A stretch of DNA of 64,000 nucleotides from positions 23,482,407-23,546,406 of the forward strand of contig OY829539.1 in the NCBI GenBank assembly GCA_963691705.1, given 5' to 3'. Below the pieces are notes generated by a model, which searched no databases, was not told the origin of the DNA, and saw nothing but the letters and a program-made list of their open reading frames with translations. The position numbers were made by a program, and so were the translations under genes. This document shows, piece by piece, positions 46,870-58,391 of the stretch; position 1 is the stretch's first letter; every line of letters starts with the position of its first letter. The DNA is from Viola odorata (Eukaryota; Streptophyta; Magnoliopsida; Malpighiales; Violaceae).

Positions 46870-47162
46870 TTCCTCCCGATGAGGGGTTATTCCTTTTCCG
46901 AACTTTCTAGTAAACGGGCCAGTTCATCAGGGATTTCGGCTTTGTCTTCGGTCGTAGCGATGATTTCTTCGCTAGTAAAGACATAGGTTTTATCAAGATA
47001 ATCCGGATTAACATTCATCCTGAAATTAAAATGCAAAAAAGAGAGATGCGTAAAATGAAAATTGCATATATATTTGATTTTTAAGAAAAGGGGAACGTGA
47101 GTTCCTACAAAAATGTTTTCGCGAGAAAATGTGCAAGCAGATATTTTTCTAAAAATGAATAA

Positions 47163-48338
47163 TTACGGAGAGACATCCGGAAGCATGGTGATGGTACAGT
47201 TGCACACATACTCCCATAACTTCTTAACGAAAATGACTGAACCAGGTGACGATTCTTCTTCTCCTAGACTGCAGATACGGAGGTCTGATACCCTAATCGG
47301 ACTTTCATTGATGGTTCCCGCCACGAAGGGAAACGTGGTTCTGATATGTGGGATTGACATATTGCCCTCTGGCGCAGAGCGTCCAAATAGCTTAGCCAGC
47401 TGCTTTTCTTTCTTTTCTTGGGTAATTTTGGCAAAATCGGCCTTGCTGGGTTGGTACCCTAACCCAAAATGGTCTCCGAAGCTCTTCGGAGGTGCCCAGC
47501 CTTTTGATCCTTGTAACTCGGCGCCGAGCCATTTTCCCAATTGGAAACTTCCCTCTAGTGTTGACTTAGTGGTTGTTTCGGCTATCTCAGATTTTGAAGC
47601 TTCGCCAATGGGGGATCCTTCCTTGACCCAGTCCGCGTTGACGATTTTGAAGGCTTAGAAAGAACTCTCCAAGGTTTCAGCAGTTTCGATGTAAGGCACG
47701 GATGCATGCTTGGCCAAGATCAAGGCTTCTTCTGCCTTTATCGTAACGAGGGCATTGTCCTTGACGTATTTGAGGCACTGATGCAAGGAAGAGGGGACGA
47801 CTCCTGCCGAATGGATCCAAGGTCGTCCTAGAAGCATGTTATAAGCGGGTTGGATCTCCATGATCTGGAACGTCAAGGCGAAAGTGTGGGGCCTGATGAC
47901 CATGTCCAACTCAAAGTTCCCGATGATCTCTCGAGTGGTGCCATCGAAAGCCCTAGCCATCATTCCGCTAGGTTTCATGTGAGAGAAATCGACCGGCAGT
48001 TGTTCGAGGATATGCCTGGGTATGACATTCAGTGTGGACCCATTGTCGATTAGGGCCTTTGCTATGACGTGTCCCTTACACTCTACTGTGATGTAGAGGG
48101 CCTTGTTGTGATCTCTTCCCGAGGGGTCGATCTCTCCTTCAGAGAAGGAAATGCTGCTTAGGGCCTAGATCCTTCCGACAAGGTTTTTCACCCCTTCTGT
48201 GGTGATATCCTTAGTCACGAAAGCTTGCTTCAATACTTTTAAGAGAGCTTGGCGATGCGGCTCTGAAGTAAGGATCAGCTCCATGATGGTAATGCGAGTC
48301 GGGGTTTTCTTTAGCTATTCGATGATGCTGAACTCGCT
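47163..48338 (-). pseudogene. Element B aspartic protease
   Basis: The minus strand near 48034-48052 encodes LIDNGSTLNV, the D-x-G-S active-site motif of retroelement proteases with Asn in the variable place. MLLGRPWIHSAG (about 47835-47800) is the usual downstream LGRPW block. A stop near 48166 and another after LESSF (47655) break it, and the following 160 residues to 47163 form the linker to RT. It would release Gag and Pol proteins. Element A lacks this domain. Confidence 0.88.
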
Positions 48339-51300
48339 CTATTTCATGATTTTGAGGAACTCGGCTGTCTCGTCCTTAGTTACAGGTTTGCCCAAACCTT
48401 GTGCCTCCTCTATCGTCTCCTCGCGGATCACAGGGTTTTTCCCTTTGGCTTGTCGTTGCTTCTCTACTTCCTCCGAGATGTAACATCTTTCGGTACGGGT
48501 CATGCCCCCAATATGAGAGGCTTCGCCGATAGTGAGTGTTGTTGGTGTGACTGCAGGAGGGGTGGTGACCACTGTGTATCCGTAGTTGAATGGGACGGCA
48601 TGTAAGTCTAGGCTAGGAGTATTCACAACTAATGTGAACACTACTTTGCGTGGGGTTGTGGCCGCATCCCCTGTTTGGGCCACGTATTTGGAAGAATATG
48701 GTGCTGGAGGATTGTCCTCGATGGCGTTGATTGTTCCTCGGGTTTTTCCTTCGGTTTGAATGATCCCGAATGTGGTAAGTTGCTTGACTTTCTGCCGAAA
48801 AAGTCCGCAATCCTGGATGTCGTGCTTGCTTTCCCTTTGGCAGAATAGGCATTGTGCCTGATTATTCCCCGGGAATGGTAGATAAGCTTTGTTGGCTAAC
48901 GCGAAGAACAGTTCCTTGTTGGGTGTTTCCTCCATTGAAGGGTGAGAAATGTCAATTCCGATGGAAGCAATGTCGCCCATCCCAGGATTATGGCGCGGTA
49001 AAGGACTGGTTGTCACAGCAGGACCCTTTGCTAAACCTTTGGACAAGATTCGTCCTTGTTTGGTTAGGTGCTCGACCTTCTCTCTAAAGGCATAACAGTC
49101 TTCCAGGGAGTGTCCTCGGGTTCCGGCGTGATATTTGCAGCTAACCTTTGGATCATAGCAGCTAGGGTAAGGAGTGGATTGAGGCGAGAGTGAGGATGGT
49201 GTAATCTGCCCATCGGCCAGGAGGCTTGGTAAATTTCCCTCAAAGGAAACAGAGGAAGCGACCACATCGGTAACGGGTATGACTCGGAGTCCAAGGATTC
49301 CCAAGAAGGTAGCAATGGTGTTGTGCTAGCATGGGAAGGTGGCGCTGAATACCTGACGAGGTAATCGAATTTCCCGGAAGGCTGGCCCAAGGTATCAATC
49401 TCGCAGTCGCCCTCGTCGCGGCGCTTGGAGAACCGTTTGCCCGACGAAGTCGATCCCTTCTTTTGGATGATTTAGAGTGGGGTTCACTTGGCATTATGCG
49501 GGATAGGAAATCCTTCTCGATTGGCGTTAATGGATCCTTCCCCGTGGGTTGCTTTCTGGGTTTGTATTACTTCAAGACTAGAGATTTGTCTCACCTTTTA
49601 GGCGAACAACTTGCCTTGCAGTATATGCAGTGACTTGGATTGCTTTCCGAGTATGGCATATATCCTCCTCGAGCTAAGGCCTGGAAAAGCTGTTCTTGTG
49701 GCCAGCTTGATGCGGGAGAGAGAAGGTCGTTGCTTTCTCCTGCCGAGATGGCATTCACCCCTCCCTTTCCTTGAGAATGATTGGGAAGAGGGTTGGTGGA
49801 TGTGTTGGGTCCTTTTGCTAACCCTTCGAAAGATACCCATCCACTTTTGATCAAGTGATGGACTTTTGCTTTGAATGCGAAGCAATTTTCCAGAGTGTGA
49901 CCTTGGGCTCCGGCATGGTATTCGCATCTTGCGTTGAGATCATACCACTTTGGGTAAGGAGGCAATTGAGGCTGGGCTGGAACTGGTACGATCTGTCCGG
50001 CCGCTAGGAGATGTTTGTAGATTTCCCCTGCGGGAAGAGGAAAAGGTGGCAAAGGCTCTCGGTTCCACCGATTGTTTGTCATGTTTTGGTTATTTGGGTC
50101 TTTTGGTGGGTTATATGGCTTGGGTTGTATGGGTTGTAATGTTTGTGCTGGAGGTGGTGGGAAATGCGTAGGATTTTGAGGTGCGATATTAGCAACGGGC
50201 GGCGAGGTAAAAGGAAAGTAGGTGGGTTGATACAGTGATGGCAAAGGGTAGGGCGGTGGAAATAGCTGCCCGTGATTAGCTTGGGGAGTGACAAATCTGA
50301 CATCCCTTTTTACGATGGATGCCTTCTTTGGCGCAGACTCTGACGCCGGAGGTATGATTCGTCCAGATTTAATCCCTTGCTCGACTCTTTCGGCAATTAG
50401 GACCATGTCGGAGAAGCTGTTTGAAGGGTTTGAGATCAGGTAGGTGTAGTAGGGAGCTTTGAAGGTGTGCAAAAAGATCGACAAGAGTTCCTTGTCACTT
50501 AAGGGTGGGGAGATTCTAGAAGCCAACTCTCTCCATCTCTAAGCAGAGGTCTTCACGGACTCGCCGACTTTCTTTTCCAGATTTTGCAGATCAGCGCGGT
50601 CGGGTGCTACCTCCATGTTGAACTTATATTGTCTGTAGAAGGCATCGGACAGGTCTCTCCATGTCCTAATCCTGGCTCTATCCAGACCCATATACCATGT
50701 TAGGGCTTGCTTGGTCACGCTTTCTCGGAATAGATGAATTAACAAAGGCTCATTGTGGATCATCTCTACCATCTTGTTGCAGTATGCTCTAAGGTGGGTC
50801 TTTGGGCATTCTACCCCAGTATACTTTTCGAAGTCAGGGATCTTGTACTTCGGAGGTATGACGATCCCGGGGACCATGCACATATCGGCAGGGCCAGTGG
50901 GGTCAAACGGATCAGCCCCTTCAATTGCTCGGAGCCTTTCCTCGAGCAGATTCAGTCGGTCACTTTTTGGTTGCTCAGCCCTGATGGGGTTAGAACCGAA
51001 GGGTAGCATAGGTTCTGACGAGAACTGAGGTTGTGCTGGGTTGAAAGTAAGAGGCTGAGTTCCCACAGGTCCGGGAACTGTGCTCGGAGGAATAGGAGGG
51101 AGATACGACGTCTCTAGGTGGGCCTGACTCTAGCTTGGGTCCACAGTAGGGTTGATTGAAAGGTGTTGAAGTGACGAGGCGATCTCTTCACCCGCCTTAA
51201 CCATTGGATTTGCGGCGGTGGGTACAGTGAAGGGACTAACCCATCTCCACTGGCCCACGGGGCCAGAAAGTGGCGAGAGTACAGAAGGTCCTGCGACGGC

Positions 51301-51477
51301 GAGCGAAGAGGGAGGTCCTCTTGTTTGAGGGCGATCAAAACCCGGTGGAAATTCGGTGACAACTTCATCTCTTTCCTTCTCGGCCCTGGCAACCCTTTCT
51401 GTACTGATCCTAACTTGCTCCTCTAACTCTGCGATTCTAGCCGTTAGTGCTTCAACGGTCTTAGCCGGTTCAGTCAT
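48339..51477 (-). pseudogene. Element B gag: coiled coil, capsid core, repeated zinc knuckles
   Basis: ATG at 51477 opens a coiled coil (LTARIAELEEQVRISTERVA). The Retrotrans_gag capsid core is at 51066-50440: KIPDFEKYTGVECPKTHLRA, LTWYMGLDRARIRTWRDLSD, LLSIFLHTFKAPYY. A Pro-rich linker follows, then three zinc-knuckle-like modules: CEYHAGAQGHTLENC (about 49915), CKYHAGTRGHSLEDC (about 49130) and CLFCQRESKHDIQDC (about 48840). Breaks include TAG after VKTSA (50539), where CAG is expected in the family, a stop near 51130, and frame changes at 49591-49304. Length and order are otherwise typical of Tat/Ogre gag. Confidence 0.88.
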
Positions 51478-52266
51478 TTTTCGCTTTTGAAGTCTAGTTA
51501 AAGGGAGCCTGTGCGGAGTAGCTTGCTTCCGAGGAGCTATTGTGAACCTGAAAAAGGGAAAAACACAGAAAAGAGTAAATACAAGTGAGGATATACAGGT
51601 GATGTGCAATCCCGAGGTCTCCACATTTGCTCATTCGCTTTTTCGGCCTCCTTTCAGTTGATATTTTCGGGGCGGTCGGGGAGGCGAGCTATCCCGGTTG
51701 TTGACAAGATACGAAGGAAGCCTCTATTCATTCCAACGATGTGAAGCAATCTGAGATGCTATCGGCGAAACCCAAATCAGCAGGGCAACCAATGCCGCCA
51801 TGCTAGGAGGAACTCTTTCATACTGTGCTTTCAACAATGCAGGGCCTGATGCCTGGTGAACCCAACCAAGGGGAGGGACGACGATCTATGCTATGAATTC
51901 GGAGTTTCTTGTGATAAGGTAAAAGGACAGGGCCATGAGTGAGCGCTACTCGGCTGTTTTTCGGATGTTTTGGTCTGATTTTTCGGTTTTTTTATTTTTA
52001 GTGAAATGATTGTGTTTATCCCGGAGGGATTTTCTCCTTCTTTTTGCGATGGTCTTTTGAGTTGTATTGGATGGATAATTGATATGGAAAAGATGAGGCA
52101 ATTTAATAAATATCCGAAAGAGTAAGACTTTATTAAAAGCGTTTACAAAAGTATGGTAAACTTTGCCAACTACCTAAATTCATCAAAAATGGCTAAGATA
52201 GATGAAATCAGGGGTCCTAGCTAAAAAGAAAAGGTTTGCCGATATCCGAGCCTTTCCCTGAAGGTG
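51478..52266 (-). other. Element B spacer between ORF1 and gag, with splice acceptor
   Basis: The minus strand TTTTTCCCTTTTTCAG ends at 51548. It is followed by codons for IAPRKQATPHRLPLTRLQKR and the gag ATG (51477). The rest is non-coding with a GAAGCCTCTATTCATTCC phrase (about 51715) like that of element A. A probable intron ends here. Confidence 0.55.
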
Positions 52267-52741
52267 TCAATCCTGGACGTCAGAGTTCTCCTGCCAAAGG
52301 TACTCCATTGAAGCCAACTCCCCTTTCTGCATCTCTATCTCAACTTCTAATGCGGTAATTCGGCTTTGCAGTGCCTGGATTTTCCTATCCCCCAAATCTG
52401 CACGAGTAGTCAAGACCCTTATCGTCGAATCCCTGTCTTCGATTATGGTACTTGATGCTTCTCTTTTGCGGGTTTCACTGCTCAAGCGTTCCTTAAAGGC
52501 CCTGAGGGCCACCTTCTTTTGTACCGTTTGCACGTGGATGAAATCCTTGTAATGCCTGTCCAGTTCATTCATCTGGACTTCCAGGCCATATTGATGGGCT
52601 TCAGTGATATCTCTTTCCTCTGTCATAAGGTCTCGCTCTTCTTGCGCTGCTCGCATCTGTTCTACCACTTGGGCGTAAGCCATGGCATCCATTCCTCCAC
52701 TTACTTGCGATTCCCCTTCCTCTTCCATCAGTTTCTGATTT
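52267..52741 (-). pseudogene. Element B ORF1, C-terminal coiled coil only
   Basis: It encodes ENQKLMEEEGESQVSGG, VVEQMRAAQEERDLMTEER and further heptad-rich sequence up to SMEYLWQENSD, parallel to the last 155 residues of element A's ORF1. The N-terminal 400 or so residues are missing: homology ends abruptly at 52741, where the duplicated flank begins. Confidence 0.85.
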
Positions 52742-53001
52742 TCTTCAATCTTTTTTGTTGCATGTGATAAGTTGTAATTATTTTTGAGTGTTTCGACAGC
52801 ACATCACTTATACATAAAGATGTTCTAGTACGGGTTTCATTTTCCCCTCCACGAGATGGTTCAAGATCTTCTTCTCACCTTCTCCTTGAACCCGGCCCAA
52901 ATCTCTCCACCATCATGGGGGATTATCTACACCTTCAACAAGATTTGTGAGGTTAACGGTATCCCCCCTACTGTCAAAATATTCCGGTTATTCTTTCAAC
53001 T
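52742..53001 (+). repeat. Second copy of B's left flank (end of X2, CTTAT, H ORF piece, CAACT)
   Basis: This 260-bp block matches 23622-23881 with about 3% differences by eye. It comprises the last 75 bp of solo LTR X2, its CTTAT target duplication, the H antisense ORF segment (MVQDLLLTFSLNPAQ) and the CAACT target site, and then joins directly to the right LTR of B. In a normal element the primer-binding site and leader would stand here. Confidence 0.93.
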
Positions 53002-56000
53002 TGTCGCGCCCTCGAAAATTAAAAATTCGCGAGTGTGCAACGAAATTTGGGACCTTACAATGCTCGGCGTAAACAGACGCCTCGCAACATGCAATGAAGT
53101 CGCCACCCTAATTTGGTTGCTAGGTTTAGGGAACCTTAATCGTCATGGCATAGGAAATATAATAAGTAAAAAACTAAAGGTACAAAAGAGGGGTCTAGAC
53201 CCCAGACAAAGGTTCAGGGTCGTATTATGGTCTCGGGAAGGTGTTAGGCACCCGAGTCACATCCGAAAATGGTTACCGGTTGATGAGAGAGGTGTTTTAA
53301 AAAGGTGTTTGATAAAATGCATTTTTATTTTGAAAGGGGGACCCTCAGAGGAATCGTAACTTTAGTCTTTTTATGATCGTTACGTTCAGAAATAATTAAT
53401 CGTTGAACGGGGTTACCGTTTGAACGTCTTTCGGACGGGGTTACCGTTTATCAAGACCGATTGATTATTCTTGAACGTAACGTGATGGGACTGAATTTTC
53501 TGTAAGACTGAATGAGCGCCCTCTTATTTCATCATAGGGCCAATGCATGATTAAACTAATTACTACGTGATTCTATCATCGATTGCTAACAGAGTACAAA
53601 TTTAAATGATAGATTTTGAAGTGGAGAAAACTGATGTGGGATCGAAAGTCCCCATGTACATGCAGTCAATATATGCGAGAATTTAAAATCACCTGAGCAT
53701 GGCATTTTAAGCAACTCTTTAAACACGTTGTTCATGTGGGTTGATTCTAGTTCTAGCAGTTCTATACATCATGCGTACGATTGATATTTACGAAAAGCGT
53801 TGAATAAATAAAAAGGAATCGAAAGGCGTACTTTCGAGCGAAGCTTGAAATTAAAACCTACAAAATAAGAGTGTTAGCGATAACTTGAGAAAAAAATAAG
53901 CAATTTTATGAGTGCGAAAATTTTAAATGACAGTTGATTGCATACGTAAAATGATGGATTTTACGCATACGAGAATTAAATGCTGAGTTTGATAAGTGCA
54001 GGAAAATAAATGATGACAGTTGATTGTATGCGAGAAATGATGGATTTAACGCATATGAGAATTAAATGCTGAGTTGATTGCATGCGAAAAATGATTGATT
54101 TTACGCATACGAGATTTAAATGATGACATGATTGCATGCGAGAAATGATTTATTTAACGCATACGAAAATTAAATGCTGACATGATTGCATGCGAGAAAT
54201 GATTTATTTAACGCATACAAAATTTAAATGCTGTTTTGATAAGTGTAGAAAAATTAAATGTAGTTGATGATTTACAGAGAATTAAAACAGTTTGATGATT
54301 TGCAGAAAATAAACAGTTGATATTTGCGGAAGAATTTCCAGCAGTATGATAAATGCGGAATTTAAAACAATTGATATTTTGCAGAAAATAAACAGTTTGA
54401 TATTTGCAGAAGATAAAACAATTGATATTTGCAGAAAATAAACAATTGATATTTGCAGAAAATAAACAATTGATATTTGCAGAAAATAAAACAATTGATA
54501 TTTGGAGAAAATAAAACAATTGATATTGCGGAAGAATTTCCAGCAGCTTGCGAAAAATTAAAGGAGTTGATATTTACGATAATTAAAGTGCGACCGACCA
54601 TGTAGGCGGTAAAATGAATAATTGAATTTAAATTGCCGAAAGTAAATTGCGGAAATTTAAAGTGCGAATAATTTAAACAGTTGATAAGTATAGAAAATTA
54701 AACAGTTGATAGTAAGAAAAATAATCATACGAAATATACGAATTATTTTTACGGAAAAGCGTGATCCGAAGTTTCGGAAAGAATTGAAAATGGGTTGGGC
54801 CCAATTGAAAAAGGAAAAGAAAAGTAAAATGGGCTAGGAATAGTGCCTGGCCCAAGGAAAATATTTAAACGGTGATGGGCTAAGCCCATCACCCTTACAC
54901 ATGTGAACAGTGCCGAAACATGGCACTGTTCATCATCCTTTTCCTTGGTCGCCGGCGGCCAAGCTCGGGCTTCCCTTGCCCGTTTCTCGCGATCTTCATA
55001 CCGAGATGCTCTTCTCCTCGACGGCGTCTCGACCGTATGAAACTCGAATTTTAATACAAAACCTACCGAGTTTAATTTCGATAAAATGACAAAACCGTTA
55101 ATTATCGAAAACTAATTAATTCTCACAATCTAGCTAACGATTTTTAAAATTGAAAGCATGTATTTAATCTACATCATGCACATGAATTAATGGCATAAAA
55201 GAAAGCAATTTATTTTCTCAAGATCGAGCCAAACGAAATTAAAGAAAAACATGCATAAAAACTGAAGAACGAGCTAGAGAGAGAAAGCTCACTTTTAAAC
55301 TTTGAACTGGACGATCGATGCTCGATATGAGCTATCAATCAATGAGAGGGAAGAAAGCAAGGATTTCTTGCGATTTAAGTGCCCATTTTCTGTTGGAGAT
55401 GGCTTGGTATTTATAAGACTTCCGAGTCGGTGGAGGCGAGGTGATGACGTCGCTGTGATAACGTCGGGGTGGCTAGGGGAGGAGAGGTGGCAGCTACGGC
55501 CGTGTGATGATGGTTGATGGGACGAGAAACGACTTGGAGGCGATGGGAGCAGGCTGCTCAGTGGCCTACTCCGCTGCTGTTCACGTCCATGGTGCATGTG
55601 CACCATGGTTGATTAATTAGTCAACCGTTGATCTGGTTGACTTTTTTTAGTTGACCAGATCAACGGTTGTGATCAACTTGCCCTTTATCGTTTTTAAATG
55701 GCCTCGAGCCGAGTCCTGCGAGTAAACTTTCTGACTTTTCGAACCGAAGGTACCAGCGCGTAGAGAAAAATGCGATGAGTTTAACCGTCTACAGCGAATG
55801 ACGAGAATTTTTCGTTTAGCGCGTTTATTTTCTCGTTCAAAAATATGAAACGTTCGAACGGAAAAATAAAAATGTTACACCGAAAATTACACGAAACGTT
55901 GTAGACCGTTGCGAGCGGAAAAAAAGCTAGCAACTAGTTGATGGAAAACATTTCAAAGTCAAGCTATTGTCCGAGCGAACTTACTCGGGTCCAATAAAAG

Positions 56001-56355
56001 CTCGAACGAAAATAATAATAAAATAATAAAAATACTTAAAGCGTGCTAAAAAACTAAAAATCCTAAAATTCATGTGATGACCTAAAACGAAGAAAAAACT
56101 AGTAAATGGTTGCCGGATAATTAAAAATGTGATTTTTAAGGCTCAAAATAATAATGATAATAATAATGAAAATACATGCCAAAAAACTAAAAATGCGATT
56201 TCGAAAGCTGACGATGCTAACGACGATGCTAAAATGCAACGAAACACTTAAAAAAATGCTAGCGACAGAAAATCAACTGAAAATGCCTGTAAATTAACTA
56301 AATAGCAGAAATGCTAAAATTAAGTAAAAAGGGCGTCAAAATTCGGGTATCAACA
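53002..56355 (-). repeat. Right LTR of element B, 3354 bp (structurally a solo LTR)
   Basis: TG...CA ends; minus-strand TATAAATA at 55408-55415. It carries two units of the 54-bp minisatellite and an array of about 23-bp units. It is flanked by CAACT on both sides (52997-53001 and 56356-56360), with H antisense-ORF sequence continuing correctly on each side. Taken alone, this locus reads as a solo-LTR insertion into H. Confidence 0.92.
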
Positions 56356-56360
56356 CAACT

Positions 56361-58391
56361 CTACATTCGAAGGTGTTTAGTGTGCTTTTCGCCTCGATGG
56401 AAGATTGTGGATATCTGGGCTTCGCTTGGAACTTCCAGAAAGTAGAATCATCCGTTCACAACTGGAAGAATCACTTCTTCGTGGCGGATCTAACGAAAGT
56501 ATACTGGCACCCCGACTTCAACTGGTCTATCATAGAGAAGGATTGGACAAGGCCATGCGTTCTAAAGGGCGAAGATAGAACTCAAATTGAGATCCTCAAG
56601 CAGATTTCTACTCCTTTTCACACAAAGAACTTAGCAGTCGGAATTCCTTTAAGGGATTGTAGTATTGGTAAGTGTATGATATTTTGTTGATTTTGAGTCA
56701 AGTTTGTCGGACTGATGTGTTCTTATTCTTTGCAGACATACCAGTGGACTTGTTACCGTAGTGCCTAAGAAGTGCATCAAAGAGACAAGTTGTTCCTCCC
56801 GTTAAGAAGAGGAAGGCTGTAACTGCTTCAACTTCCCAGGCAAAAAGGAAAGTTACCGGTAGAACGCGCAACGATCCTATGCTTCAGTTATTGGTAATTC
56901 CAGAAGATACCAGGTCAAGCTCTAAGGATTCCGTAGTTGCAGCGTTCAAGTAAAACATAGATTGGATAAGCAACGACGATCTTGAGGTGCAACATGACCT
57001 GGAGGTCAGCTTCTCACACCAAGACTTCAACGCTACAGTGCTTAGCTCACCATCCTCTTCCTCTGATGAGATGCCGATCCAGTCTCTTCTTACCCGAGGA
57101 TCTAGGCTCAAGAGGAGAAGGCTTCAAGAGGAGGGTACCTTTGCAGAAGGTGGAAGAAGACTACCACTTCCAGCCGGTCACATGACCCCGACCAATTTTC
57201 CAATGCTGGATGAGTCGGGGGGCGTTTCATCATCACAAGTGCCTGCCAATCCTGTTAACATCGCCGATCAACCAAACAACTCTTCGGCTATTGTTCCTAC
57301 TGAAGCTACTGCTCTTTCTTAAGAGAATGTGACTGCTGTTGAGCCACCTGCTCCCGTTTCCATATTTTCTCCAGCGCCGGTTGTTGCCCATATTCCTGAG
57401 GAAGCAATACAACTAGGGGCATCAGCCGAGCCAAATATTTTCGGGTCGGAGGTTGCTGCTACTCCCAAGCAACTTCATTTTATCCAAGGACCAGCAGTAT
57501 CGACTTTTCTGATATCCGACATCAGACTGCGAGGTCCTCCAATAAACCTAATAGCCAACCTAAGGTCCTGATGATGTTATCACTCATTAGGTTGATTTAA
57601 AAGATCTCGGCTTAGGAGGTTGTCAGTCTTTAGGAGTACCAGAGCCCAGCTACTGTCATATTTAAGTGGGGAGCTTAATGTCCGAGATGATAACAAATCC
57701 AATAGATATGGTAGATTTTAAGAAACTGATATTCAGTGCTCAGTTCGGTCATTTGCGGAGCAGCCTGTACACTTCTCTCGCTCAAGCGCAATACTTGTTT
57801 GACACGACTGCTGAGAGAACGGACAAGCACAATGCCATCATCAAGAAGGTATATGCTGATAACAAGGTTGCTCAAGAAAACCTCCAGCGGGTCTCTGAGC
57901 TACAAGAAAGAACTCAAAGCGCCTTTGATAAGAGTCAGACTAAGCTGGTTGAGGCTTAACGAGAGAAGGAGGAGTTAACGGGCTCTGTTAACCAATTGCA
58001 GCAGGAGAAAAAAGACCTGGCAGCTACCATCTAAAGGTTGAGTCAGGAGCTTGCTGCTTAGAAGGAATCAGCTTCCATGCTGGGCCAAGAGCTTAACAGC
58101 AAAAAAAAGGAGCTGGAAGCTATTCCTAAGCGGATAAGTCAATGGTGGAACAGGACAATGGATGTCGTGATTGATGGATTTATGGACTTTTATGGCCATA
58201 AAAACTTCACTCCACATCTTATTGCTCTATACGTTGATTGCTGAATTTAGACCTTGAAGAAGGAGGATGTTAATGCATATGATTCTGAGATGGAAGATGA
58301 TGCAGAATATGAATATCTTCCTCCGTCAGAAGATCCTCCAGAGCCAGAATATCCGCCTACTCAACCTCCTTCTCCTCTACCTGAAGAGTAG
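56361..58391 (+). pseudogene. H antisense ORF, C-terminal part with one intron
   Basis: It continues the Transposase_28-like protein after element B: VFSVLFASMEDCGYLGFAWN, then SSVHNWKNHFFVADLTKVYW, matching the family's 'WK..fFfv' block. A canonical intron spans 56668-56735 (GTAAGTG ... TTCTTTGCAG). The second exon reads to a Ser/Pro-rich linker, a coiled coil (57780-58130, NKVAQENLQRVSELQERTQS) and an acidic Pro-rich tail (YEYLPPSEDPPEPEYPPTQP) ending at TAG 58389-58391. At least seven stops (for example 56757, 56952, 57320, 57957) make it a pseudogene. Orientation is opposite to the H gag remnant. Confidence 0.75.

Larger units (their letters stand above)
23882..56355 (-). mobile_element. 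Element B: Ogre/Tat-lineage Ty3/gypsy element, interrupted by element A
   Basis: LTRs at 23882-27305 and 53002-56355 start TGTCG and end CAACA; CAACT flanks the pair (23877-23881, 56356-56360). Between them, on the minus strand: a truncated ORF1 (52741-52267), gag (51477-48339), protease (48338-47163), RT, RNase H, archaeal-type RNase H and integrase (46869-43597), then a long repeat-bearing 3' region that contains element A. Two RNase H domains and an extra ORF1 place it in the Tat/Ogre clade. Stops, frameshifts and an altered RT active site show it is dead. Its 5' end is abnormal: the primer-binding site and the N-terminal part of ORF1 are replaced by a copy of the left flank (52742-53001). 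Confidence 0.9.

Noticed and set aside
56884..57111. Minus-strand ORF opposite the H antisense gene
   Set aside because: Shadow of the plus-strand exon; no similarity recognised.
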